Origin: Chryseobacterium carnipullorum | GTDB lineage: Bacteria > Bacteroidota > Bacteroidia > Flavobacteriales > Weeksellaceae | Direction: 5' to 3' | Assembly (NCBI RefSeq): GCF_900142785.1 | Contig: NZ_FRCD01000004.1 | Coordinates: forward strand, 62,001-126,000 | DNA: 64,000 bases | Program-made: the position numbers and the translations under genes | The notes under the pieces: model-generated | The model's input: the letters and a program-made list of their open reading frames with translations, nothing else | Database searches by the model: none | What the model was told of the DNA's origin: nothing | Shown: in pieces, positions 55,239-62,574 of the stretch | How the letters are laid out: every line of letters starts with the position of its first letter | Position numbering within the stretch: the first letter of the stretch is position 1

Positions 55239-55439
55239 TCATGCGTTTGTTCGCTTGTTCGCTCTCTTAATCTGTTTTTTTGCCTTTTTTGAAATGGGCT
55301 TAAGAGATTTTTTTACGATCTTTTCCATTGTACGGGTCAACTCTGAGTTATTACTTGTCAGCACTCTGTTTACCGCTGCCAGAAGTTTTTCCTTTAGTGG
55401 TTTTATACCTATTGTATGTTTTACTATTTTTTTTTCCAT
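55239..55439 (-). CDS. Small lysine-rich basic protein
   Basis: A 66-residue protein (MEKKIVKHTIGIKPLKEKLL, ...KISKKAKKQIKRANKR-like tail), very basic and predicted helical. It lies 55 bp after the PepSY-like gene on the same strand. The opposite strand has a 166-codon frame (55018-55518) that is hydrophobic, which is what the complement of a lysine-rich gene produces. I favour the minus-strand gene, perhaps a nucleic-acid-binding protein, with modest confidence. Confidence 0.45.
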   Translation of the reverse strand: MEKKIVKHTIGIKPLKEKLLAAVNRVLTSNNSELTRTMEKIVKKSLKPISKKAKKQIKRANKRTNA

Positions 55440-55494
55440 GATTTCTGGATTTATTTTCTGGATTTATTTGAGCAAGCCGAGCTCAATGCTGGTA

Positions 55495-56073
55495 TTATTG
55501 AATGATTTTATTCTTTAACAGGGCTCCATCAGGAGAATAGAATAAAAAATGTTTTGAAGATCCATATTGAACCTCAATTTTATATACTTTAGCTTTGTCT
55601 AAAGAATTATCTCTGAATATCTCTTCATTTTCTTTGGCAATTTCCCAATCCCTGTATAACCCTCTACTTATAGCCTCCAAAATAGGTTTAGGAAGCTGAG
55701 AACTCAATTTTTTATGGACAGCAATCTTCTTTCCTTCATTGGAATACATTGCTTCCTGATGTTCTCCATCCTCCCAAAATTCGACTACAAAATATCCGGA
55801 AGCTACTGAAGAATTTAAATAAGGATTATAATCATACCAAACGTTTGTAAAATCTTCTTTAGGATACCCCTTCCACAACTCATATTTTACAGATGAATGA
55901 TCTTTAAAAAAATTTTCAATCACAATATCAGGAACCTGTTCCTTTGCCATTCGGACAGGCTCTATATCAGTTCTTTTATTGGCCTTATTTTCAGTATTCT
56001 GAGCAAATGCAAAGGTTGTAAATGCAATAAAGATGATCCCCATAGCAAATACCCTAAAAATTCTATTTTTCAT
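55495..56073 (-). CDS. Secreted PepSY-like protein
   Basis: A 192-residue protein with signal peptide (cleavage near TFAFAQ). The mature part has PDIVIENFFKDHSSVKYELW, NSSVASGYFVVEFWEDGEHQEAMYS, LPKPILEAISRGLYRDWEIAK and YKIEVQYGSSKHFLFYSPDGALL. These are two repeats of the PepSY-like (beta-lactamase-inhibitor-type) fold found in Bacteroidota periplasmic proteins. The substrate is unknown; PepSY proteins often inhibit peptidases or bind metal complexes. It is alone or with the small basic protein downstream. Confidence 0.82.
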   Translation of the reverse strand: MKNRIFRVFAMGIIFIAFTTFAFAQNTENKANKRTDIEPVRMAKEQVPDIVIENFFKDHSSVKYELWKGYPKEDFTNVWYDYNPYLNSSVASGYFVVEFWEDGEHQEAMYSNEGKKIAVHKKLSSQLPKPILEAISRGLYRDWEIAKENEEIFRDNSLDKAKVYKIEVQYGSSKHFLFYSPDGALLKNKIIQ

Positions 56074-56204
56074 ACGATCTTTATTTTGTTGAAGAATAAT
56101 TGTGTGAATGTTTCATTATTTTATTTTAATAATAATCAGATCAAACGAAAGCAATTATTTAAAGATACCGAAGAAAGTGCCCGTCACCTCATCGCCATGA
56201 TTTA

Positions 56205-56867
56205 TTAAAAAGCATATTCATAATCTACTGTAAGCTTATTTTTCACCTCCCAAATTCCCGGAGCTTTCCAGGCAATATGACCGGCTTCTTCTTTTGCATA
56301 CAAAGAATTGACTGTTCCCTCTAAGGTGACTGTATTTCCAAACACAGATACCCTGATATCATTATCCTCAATTACGCTTCTTCTCAAAGCATTTTCAATA
56401 TCTTTCTTTTCAATTTCATCATGAACTTTTGACTTTATTTTAATATTGTTAGTGATTGCCTTAATACCGGGAAGAAAGTTAATAGCCTTTTTTGCAGCAT
56501 CCCGCTCGTAATTCCAGTTGAGTTCCCCTCCTAAAGTTACCCATCCGTCTTCTACCTTCACACTGACTTTTTCATCAGGAACTGTATCATTCGATTTTAA
56601 TGCTGCCAATACCTCATTGGCAACATCTGCATCACTTTTAGTCCATGAATTTGGAAAATTCACTTCAATATTTTCTACCAATGCTTTTACCCCTTTAATT
56701 TTTATGGCAGCTTTTTCTGCTCCTGCTTTTTTTGCAAAACTGTCCACTACGCCCGTTAAAGAAACCACCCCATCTTTTGCAGTAACCCCAATCTCAGCTG
56801 AATGTAAGAGCGGCTCCCATTTGATGGCGTCCTGGACATCTTTTTGTAATTCTGAATTTGTTTTCAT
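56205..56867 (-). CDS. Three-BON-domain protein
   Basis: A 220-residue protein without signal peptide and with three BON domains at about 4-70, 78-145 and 152-218. Each has the V-x-L-x-G turn: DGVVSLTGVVDSFAKK, DGWVTLGGELNWNYER and GNTVTLEGTVNSLYAKEEA. BON domains bind membranes or lipids and occur in osmotic-shock proteins such as OsmY; this cytoplasmic three-domain form is common in Bacteroidota and is linked to general stress. Its neighbourhood (universal stress protein, DUF1003) supports that role. Confidence 0.92.
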   Translation of the reverse strand: MKTNSELQKDVQDAIKWEPLLHSAEIGVTAKDGVVSLTGVVDSFAKKAGAEKAAIKIKGVKALVENIEVNFPNSWTKSDADVANEVLAALKSNDTVPDEKVSVKVEDGWVTLGGELNWNYERDAAKKAINFLPGIKAITNNIKIKSKVHDEIEKKDIENALRRSVIEDNDIRVSVFGNTVTLEGTVNSLYAKEEAGHIAWKAPGIWEVKNKLTVDYEYAF

Positions 56868-57324
56868 TTGTCATGAATTTCATTGAAACTGATTTATTTC
56901 GATAGATTAAATTTACGCCTATCTTTTGCTCATCTCTTTACACAACAATAAAACTTGATTACATATATCACACATTTTCAAATGATTGAATCAACCGTTG
57001 CCGAACAATTATGATCTGGTAAGAATGCAAAATACCCGCAATGAATACATTGTGAAACGAATATTTAGGAACTGAATGGGAATTCAGAAATATGGAGCCC
57101 TACTAAAAGTATGATATTGCTTTAATATTCTCACTTTTTTAGTGGATCGTCACCATTAGGCTGTGACAAAAGGTTAATAAAAAAGATCGTATAAATATAT
57201 CGTCATCGTCACATGTAAATCCTATTTTAGATACTGGAGAAGTGTACCTTTGATTCTTAAGCTTAAAATAAATTTAAATTCCTCTCATTCCATAAGAATT
57301 GTATAGTTAAAATCCCGATAGTAT
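56868..57324. other. Gene-free spacer
   Basis: About 455 bp between the BON gene and the terminator of the DUF5686 gene. It contains no gene or repeat that I can recognise. The BON promoter must lie in its left part. Confidence 0.4.
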
Positions 57325-57352
57325 AAAAAATGACTCTTCAAAAGAAGAGTCA
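57325..57352 (-). terminator. Terminator after the DUF5686 gene
   Basis: TGACTCTTC (57331-57339) and GAAGAGTCA (57344-57352) form a 9-bp perfect stem around AAAA. On the minus strand six Ts follow. It lies 26 bp past the stop. Confidence 0.85.
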
Positions 57353-57377
57353 CTTTAAGTTAAATTTCAGATCATAT

Positions 57378-59831
57378 TTAGAAGCCCAGGAGTTTAAGCT
57401 TAAACTGAATGGCAAAATTATCTTTAAATTTAGGTGTATTGTAATACCCTACTCTATAGAAAAAGCCCAAATTAAATTGGGAGGATAAAAAATTATTCCA
57501 TTCCAGACCCAGCTCATTATATAAATGATCTAATTTTTTAAAATCAAATTGATGAAATTCCGGATTTTTCATATCTCCGATGGTCCCTCTATAGATCACA
57601 TCGAAACTTGAAACATTCTTCCCGAAACTTTTAAAATACCAAGGCAGCCTATGCGTGAGATAAGCTCCCAAAAATTTGTCGTTATAATATTTTCCACCTT
57701 CCATTGTTGCAAAACCCAGATAGGACGTAAGGTTGAAATTCAACCCACCATTTCCATTCCCCAGCCCGTTGAGTGTAAAATTTTTCCAGATCGGAGCATC
57801 ACCTGTCACTAATCCTCCATACAATCTCACTCCGGTTAAACCAAGCTTAGTTTTAAAATTCTGAACAAATAAGGCATCAAACCTACTGAATTGTAAATCA
57901 CCTCCCAGAGCCTTGTACCCTTGCTCATAATTAAGATAGAATTCCGGAAGATTCTGTTCGTAGGTATATTTTCCGGTAGGCGTCATAATATTTTTAGAAT
58001 TGGGTGAATATTTTAGGGTGATGGTGGATGATGCGATATCGAAGCGACTTCCAAGCTCTTTAAAATTATAGTTAAATTTAGATTCTTCCTGCGTTCTTTT
58101 AGTGGCAATGTTAATCGTTAATGCATTGGTAAAGTCATTTTCATAACTCACTTTAAAACCTTTATAACCAAAAAAAACGTTATTATTAAGCGCAACTCCG
58201 GAGTTCATTATTTTCATTCTGAAATTCCATAAGTTTTCTGAAAAGCGTCCGGCTGCCATGACATCATCAAAATATTCAGCCCGGAAAAATGAATTTTTCT
58301 CCAATGTTGTACGGACATCAACCCCCACTCCGTATTTAAAATCCTTATCATAAATACCATAAGCAAAATAAGCATCCGGAGAAATATACCTGTTGAACTT
58401 TTCATTCAGTTTGACACCAGCCCCCAGTCGGATATGTTCATATTTGTTGTACCCAATGACTTTAGAAAGGTCAAAATCCAGCATTCCCAGCCTTACCTTA
58501 CCTTTGAGCAAACCGGTTAATGCTTTTGCTTTCTGACTGAGCTTATATTTGGCGCTTAAGCTGTCGATTTTTGTATAGGTAGCTTGTTCTCGGTCCGTCA
58601 GATTTTCAGTACGGTACTGATCAATCTCATTTCCGTCAGAATTTTTAACGCTGATCGTATAGCCTTTAAAATCTTCAGGTTTTTCTTCAATAGAAGTTTT
58701 GAAATCAAAATAATCCGCAGTGACAAAAGCATAACTGCCAAACTTTTTTATGTGTTTTTTTTCGGAATCTTTTTGTTCTTTCGTTCTTTTTTTATCCTTT
58801 TTATCATCAGTATCAAAAGAGGCAGACCCCATTTTCAGTTTATAATTTTCTTTGACAAGAAACCATTTATTTTCAATAGGTTTCCAAATGCTCGTAATAC
58901 TTCCTTCACTTTTAATTTTACTATTACTTTCTATTTTTTTCAGAGCGTAGCTCGCTTTGTCTACATAAAGATAGCCATTGAATTTTTTTTGTTTGGGAGA
59001 TTGCTTATAATCAACCTGGCGAAAACGGATCACATAATTCTCACGTCCTTCTATTTCAATAGAATCTGTTAAAAAGAAACGATAAAGATTCCTGTTTTCC
59101 TCACGTACCTCCTTGGGAATCTGATTTCTGTTGGAGCGGAAAGCCATCAGCTCATAGATAGGCTCTTTCAGACCGGCAACTTTATTATCCAGAATGTTAA
59201 TTTTCTCACCATATTTTTTTGAATACAGATTTTGAGAAGCTCTTTCCCATAAAAAGATTTTGCTTCCCCCTACAAGCTTCATCAGATTGACAGACTCCAA
59301 AGAATCTTTTTTCTTTGTTGATTTCATGGGAAGTTGAGGAATCTTTTTAAGTGAATCTATACGGTTGGCAATATAAGTGTTATAAGCTTTGATACTGTCT
59401 TCGTCAAAATCCAGAGAAATTTTCTCATAGGATTTAAATGCGTAAGACTCTAAACTCTTAGGAGAATTTTCGTTGTAATTTTCGTTGACTTTCCTGAGAA
59501 TTTCCAATGCTCTGGGATCACTTTTATCGTCCAAAACGATAGCCTGAATATTTTCAACGTTGGGGTCGGCCTTCATTAAAAAGACCTCCATCACCTTATC
59601 AACAACAACATCATCATTCTGGAATCCTCTTGCAGAAATTTCCACTTTTTTACATTTTGTTTTAAAAACAGATATCCCTGATCCATCTGTTCTTCCTATT
59701 ATTTTGCTGTTACAAGACACTGTTGCATTAGAAATTGGAGACTGATCTCCGGAATTTCTTACAATGACTTTTGACTGTGAAAAAATGCTGAGATACCCAA
59801 ATGATAACAGCAGGATAAAAATTTTTTTCAT
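57378..59831 (-). CDS. DUF5686 outer-membrane protein with carboxypeptidase-like domain
   Basis: An 817-residue outer-membrane protein. Signal peptide cleavage is near SIFSQ. A carboxypeptidase-regulatory-like beta-sandwich (about 20-95, SPISNATVSCNSKIIGRTDGSG) is followed by the DUF5686 region (ALEILRKVNENYNENSPKSLESYAFKSYEKISLDF in pieces, about 108-430). The barrel at about 450-817 ends FKDNFAIQFKLKLLGF with terminal phenylalanine. The DUF5686 family is restricted to Bacteroidota and its role is unknown, possibly envelope biogenesis. It is monocistronic with a strong terminator. Confidence 0.9.
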   Translation of the reverse strand: MKKIFILLLSFGYLSIFSQSKVIVRNSGDQSPISNATVSCNSKIIGRTDGSGISVFKTKCKKVEISARGFQNDDVVVDKVMEVFLMKADPNVENIQAIVLDDKSDPRALEILRKVNENYNENSPKSLESYAFKSYEKISLDFDEDSIKAYNTYIANRIDSLKKIPQLPMKSTKKKDSLESVNLMKLVGGSKIFLWERASQNLYSKKYGEKINILDNKVAGLKEPIYELMAFRSNRNQIPKEVREENRNLYRFFLTDSIEIEGRENYVIRFRQVDYKQSPKQKKFNGYLYVDKASYALKKIESNSKIKSEGSITSIWKPIENKWFLVKENYKLKMGSASFDTDDKKDKKRTKEQKDSEKKHIKKFGSYAFVTADYFDFKTSIEEKPEDFKGYTISVKNSDGNEIDQYRTENLTDREQATYTKIDSLSAKYKLSQKAKALTGLLKGKVRLGMLDFDLSKVIGYNKYEHIRLGAGVKLNEKFNRYISPDAYFAYGIYDKDFKYGVGVDVRTTLEKNSFFRAEYFDDVMAAGRFSENLWNFRMKIMNSGVALNNNVFFGYKGFKVSYENDFTNALTINIATKRTQEESKFNYNFKELGSRFDIASSTITLKYSPNSKNIMTPTGKYTYEQNLPEFYLNYEQGYKALGGDLQFSRFDALFVQNFKTKLGLTGVRLYGGLVTGDAPIWKNFTLNGLGNGNGGLNFNLTSYLGFATMEGGKYYNDKFLGAYLTHRLPWYFKSFGKNVSSFDVIYRGTIGDMKNPEFHQFDFKKLDHLYNELGLEWNNFLSSQFNLGFFYRVGYYNTPKFKDNFAIQFKLKLLGF

Positions 59832-60271
59832 ATTTATTTTTAGCTAGTGGATTTAATGTATTTTATGATCAGTTCATTCCGTTTTATCGTAAGAATTACT
59901 GCTAACATAACACAGAATTGAACTATTGCAAAAATTGGGCTATCCTGTTTCATTTTATACAACAAATAAAATCTATTACTTAACAATAGTAATGAAAATG
60001 CTTATATTAATGGGTTTTACATTTAATTTCCTCTTTATTGAAAGGCAGTTAAGATTTAGCCCATGAGAATTGCAATTTTCAAAAACCAATCAGTTAGCTA
60101 GCTACTTTGAAAATAAAATAAATCTAAATTCCCTTTATCCATTATTAATCAGAAATTTACTGACACAAAACATACAGCATGCGGTGATAAATACTCTGCT
60201 CTTTTGAATTATAAGCAAGGATAATCCATACCAATCAGATTTGTATACCACGAATTATTAAATACTATTTT
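59832..60271. other. Spacer upstream of the bacteriocin-like gene
   Basis: About 440 bp of AT-rich DNA between divergent genes. A CAGATTTG -7-like element lies near 60235-60242 (plus), about 30 bp before the start of the bacteriocin-like gene. I see no gene. Confidence 0.4.
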
Positions 60272-60502
60272 ATGAAAAATTTTGAAAGCCTAAAAAGAAT
60301 GGCAACTAAATTCTCAAGAGAAAAGATAAAAACTATTAATGGAGGTATGCATTGGACAGATCAGAGGAGTTGTAATATTGAAGACGAAAGGCCGGGAGCT
60401 GATCCAATGTGGTGGCGCTTTTTCTGCAATTTGACACGATATCCTTCAATTAAGATATATGAAAGAAATCCCCACCTCATAAGTGGGGATTCGTTTATTT
60501 AG
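60272..60502 (+). CDS. Double-glycine-leader bacteriocin-like peptide
   Basis: A 76-residue precursor. Residues 1-25 form a leader of the type MKN...L...SREKIKTINGG, with the GG cleavage site at 24-25. This matches the KLSREQLKxIxGG leaders of the many bacteriocin-like peptides annotated in Chryseobacterium. The predicted mature part is about 51 residues, with Cys34 and Cys52 (a possible disulfide), three tryptophans (HWTDQ, MWWRFF) and an acidic ERPGADP. Export would need a C39-peptidase ABC transporter, which is not in the window. The last codons lie in the terminator hairpin, so the C-terminal NPHLISGDSFI may be poorly constrained. Confidence 0.72.
   Translation: MKNFESLKRMATKFSREKIKTINGGMHWTDQRSCNIEDERPGADPMWWRFFCNLTRYPSIKIYERNPHLISGDSFI
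60467..60491 (+). terminator. Terminator overlapping the 3' end of the bacteriocin-like gene
   Basis: AATCCCCAC (60467-60475) and GTGGGGATT (60483-60491) form a 9-bp stem with a 7-nt loop. CGTTTATTT follows. The gene's stop codon comes just after the hairpin. Confidence 0.75.
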
Positions 60503-60601
60503 AGCGGTTGCTATTTTGTCTGGAAAAAAATACCAAAATCAATTTAAACAACTCTTTTTATGGTAAAATTATAAGTAATAACAGGGAATTACACACTGGC
60601 A

Positions 60602-61603
60602 TTATCGTCCTGAACCAAGCATTTTTATCCAAGATGCCTTATAAACAGGGTTACTAAGCGATTCTACATGGTAGGGATTGCTATAGTTTATATTAGTGCT
60701 GGAAACATTTTGATTTCCTACAAATAGATTACCACTTGGTATACGCATTGCCTTGCATTTTGCCGCTAACTGTTGAGATGCGATTTCCTTTACATGGTAA
60801 GCGGCATAGATATTTGAAAGCGGTGTAACAAATTGTTGAGAATACCATCCGGCTATTTGCTTTGTCCTTGAATTGCTGTAATCCCATCCTCCGGAAAAGC
60901 TAATGACCCTTGCAACTGATGCATTTTTGGCTATAAATTCGGCCATACCGCCACCCTGTGACTGGCCTCCTACAGCAATCTTGCTCCATGCGGGCCTGCC
61001 TGTACTTTGATTCAGGTATTGTGACCATTGCCCCCCTGGATCATTGATTGACAAATATTTAAAAAGTTTGATCAGACGTGGGATAATAGCATCCTGATAT
61101 TGATCTGGAATATCTGGAAAGGAAGTATCTCCGTAGATCCGCTGACGACGGAATTTAGCTGCACAATTGACATCAACATCTAACTTTGGCCCTATGCATA
61201 TTTGGGATACACCAGGATCAGTAATGAAAGAAAGCGCGACAATCCTGTAGCCCTGATTTAGTGCTGTTTTAAAAAATTCAGCGGGAACATTCCTGGTCGT
61301 TCCGCCGGTACCGGTGAGCCATAACAATACTTTGTTATTTTTAATCGCTCCGTCGTAATACACAATATGGTCATGATCCCACTGATATACCGAAGGATCC
61401 GCCTGGCTGGGTTTTACATGCACTTCGTTATAGCCAGGAAATCTTACAGAAAGATTATTTATTTTTTGCCCTTCTGTATTCATGTAAGAACTGATCTGAT
61501 TTTCTTCAGACATCTGCGTATTTTTCACATTCAGATCATCTGCCTGATTTGAGCAACTCGACAAGGCAATAAACACCAGACCAAATAAAAATGTTTTTTT
61601 CAT
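60602..61603 (-). CDS. Secreted alpha/beta-hydrolase lipoprotein (BPSS1187-like)
   Basis: A 333-residue protein with a lipoprotein signal (LFGLVFIALSSC, Cys at about 16). The core is an alpha/beta hydrolase: VLLWLTGTGGTTRNVP (oxyanion region), the nucleophile elbow AVGGQSQGGGMAEFIAK (Ser in GQSQG, about 217) and a C-terminal NPYHVESLSNPVYKASW with the likely catalytic His. It resembles the BPSS1187 family of unknown substrate. It starts about 20 bp after operator copy E, the only target of that operator outside the first 12 kb. Confidence 0.8.
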   Translation of the reverse strand: MKKTFLFGLVFIALSSCSNQADDLNVKNTQMSEENQISSYMNTEGQKINNLSVRFPGYNEVHVKPSQADPSVYQWDHDHIVYYDGAIKNNKVLLWLTGTGGTTRNVPAEFFKTALNQGYRIVALSFITDPGVSQICIGPKLDVDVNCAAKFRRQRIYGDTSFPDIPDQYQDAIIPRLIKLFKYLSINDPGGQWSQYLNQSTGRPAWSKIAVGGQSQGGGMAEFIAKNASVARVISFSGGWDYSNSRTKQIAGWYSQQFVTPLSNIYAAYHVKEIASQQLAAKCKAMRIPSGNLFVGNQNVSSTNINYSNPYHVESLSNPVYKASWIKMLGSGR

Positions 61604-61623
61604 AATATTTTATTTTTGTGGTA

Positions 61624-61683
61624 CAAATGAAGGAATAAAGCTGAAGTTTTAAAAAAAAATAAACCCCCAAGAAAGCCTCTAAT
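61624..61683 (-). promoter_or_regulatory. Operator/promoter copy E upstream of the hydrolase lipoprotein
   Basis: On the minus strand, 61683-61664 is ATTAGAGGCTTTCTTGGGGG, then exactly 35 nt and ATTTG (61628-61624), the end of a TTCATTTG -7 element. The distal half-site is less perfect (GAGGC). The gene starts about 21 bp after the -7 element, so the leader is only about 15 nt. Confidence 0.72.
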
Positions 61684-61699
61684 TTCAATAACATGATAA

Positions 61700-61847
61700 T
61701 CAAGCAATTAAAAGACATTATTAAAGTTGCATACTTGTATAAATCTCCAAAATGGGATAAATAATACAGATTACTGGATTTATCTTTTGTGGAAAAAAGC
61801 AAACTTGAATTCAATTCATCTTCAAAATTCTGCAATTTTTTCTGCAA
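61700..61847 (-). pseudogene. Possible C-terminal remnant of another TPR-LuxR regulator
   Basis: Upstream of operator E a minus-strand frame reads QKKLQNFEDELNSSL and then SSNLYYLSHFGDL, which may correspond to DLSIWMLSFMGDV at the end of the intact regulator. The similarity is weak; the call rests mainly on the repeated position relative to the operator. Confidence 0.25.
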
Positions 61848-61997
61848 CTTGGGATCAGTCGAAGAAAAGTAAAAAAACAGGGTTAAGGATAAAATGAACT
61901 AAAAGGCATTTTTTTAACAGATTGAGTAAATGATTACGCTTTTCTTAGCGATCAAAACGCTCTCTTTTATAGAAGCTGCAAGCCTTAATATTTCGTT

Positions 61998-62220
61998 TCA
62001 GTTTTTAATAATCTTTTTACTGTTGATTGTTCCTCCTGTATGTTCTGATAACGCAGAATAGCCAGTAGATACTTCAGGAATAAATAGCTTCTTACCGTTC
62101 CAATCTCTGATTCTTGGGGCAAATTTAAATCCCAATACCTGCATCAAAGCAAACACATGGTCGGTAAACCCTGAAGTATCCGTATAATGTTCTTTTAAAG
62201 AAAAACTGGCAGTTAGACAA
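61998..62220 (-). pseudogene. tnpA: Fragment of a Tn3-family transposase
   Basis: About 70 codons on the minus strand contain EHYTDTSGFTDHVFALMQVL, FKFAPRIRDWNGKKLFIP and TGGTINSKKIIKN before a TGA. These are highly conserved motifs of the Tn3-family TnpA DDE domain. Both ends of the gene, which is normally close to 1000 codons, are missing. Confidence 0.88.
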
Positions 62221-62234
62221 TACCATACAGATAA

Positions 62235-62430
62235 AGTGATGGCAATGTATTTTCTATGGTATCAGAGATTGAAAGGGATTTGATTTCTAAAAGAACAAAA
62301 GAGGCTTTGCAAACAAAGAAAGCTAGTGGAATAAAATTAGGAAGACCAAAAGGCCAGAAAAAAGTAAACTCGATGAATGCAGAAGTGAAATAGAAGCGCT
62401 ACTTAAAAATGGATCTACTAAAAAATGGAT
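62235..62430 (+). pseudogene. tnpR: Fragment of a serine resolvase/invertase, frameshifted
   Basis: The plus strand keeps the end of the catalytic domain and the hinge of a serine recombinase: FSMVSEIERDLISKRTKEAL, then KKASGIKLGRPKGQKK. After a frameshift in the AGAAAAAAG tract near 62355 it continues as SKLDECRSEIEALLKNGSTKK, the HTH region. It abuts the transposase fragment head to head, as tnpR and tnpA lie in many Tn3 elements. Confidence 0.85.
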
Positions 62431-62574
62431 CATGCCCATCCAAAATTGGGGATTGATTTTAAACCAATTTATGCTTATTTTTGAAAAAAGGCTCAGATTA
62501 TAAATCTAAGCCCTGACTTTTTAACTTACACACTTTACGGCATGTTTCGTTAGTGTATTGCAAAATATTTAAAA

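Noticed and set aside
55018..55518. Plus-strand 166-codon hydrophobic frame
   Set aside because: Most of it is the complement of a lysine-rich minus-strand gene; the Phe/Leu-rich product is the expected artefact. Kept only as an alternative in the findings.
61536..61847. Minus-strand 103-codon frame
   Set aside because: It runs through operator E and the start of the hydrolase gene, so it is not a gene; only its first part may be a regulator remnant.
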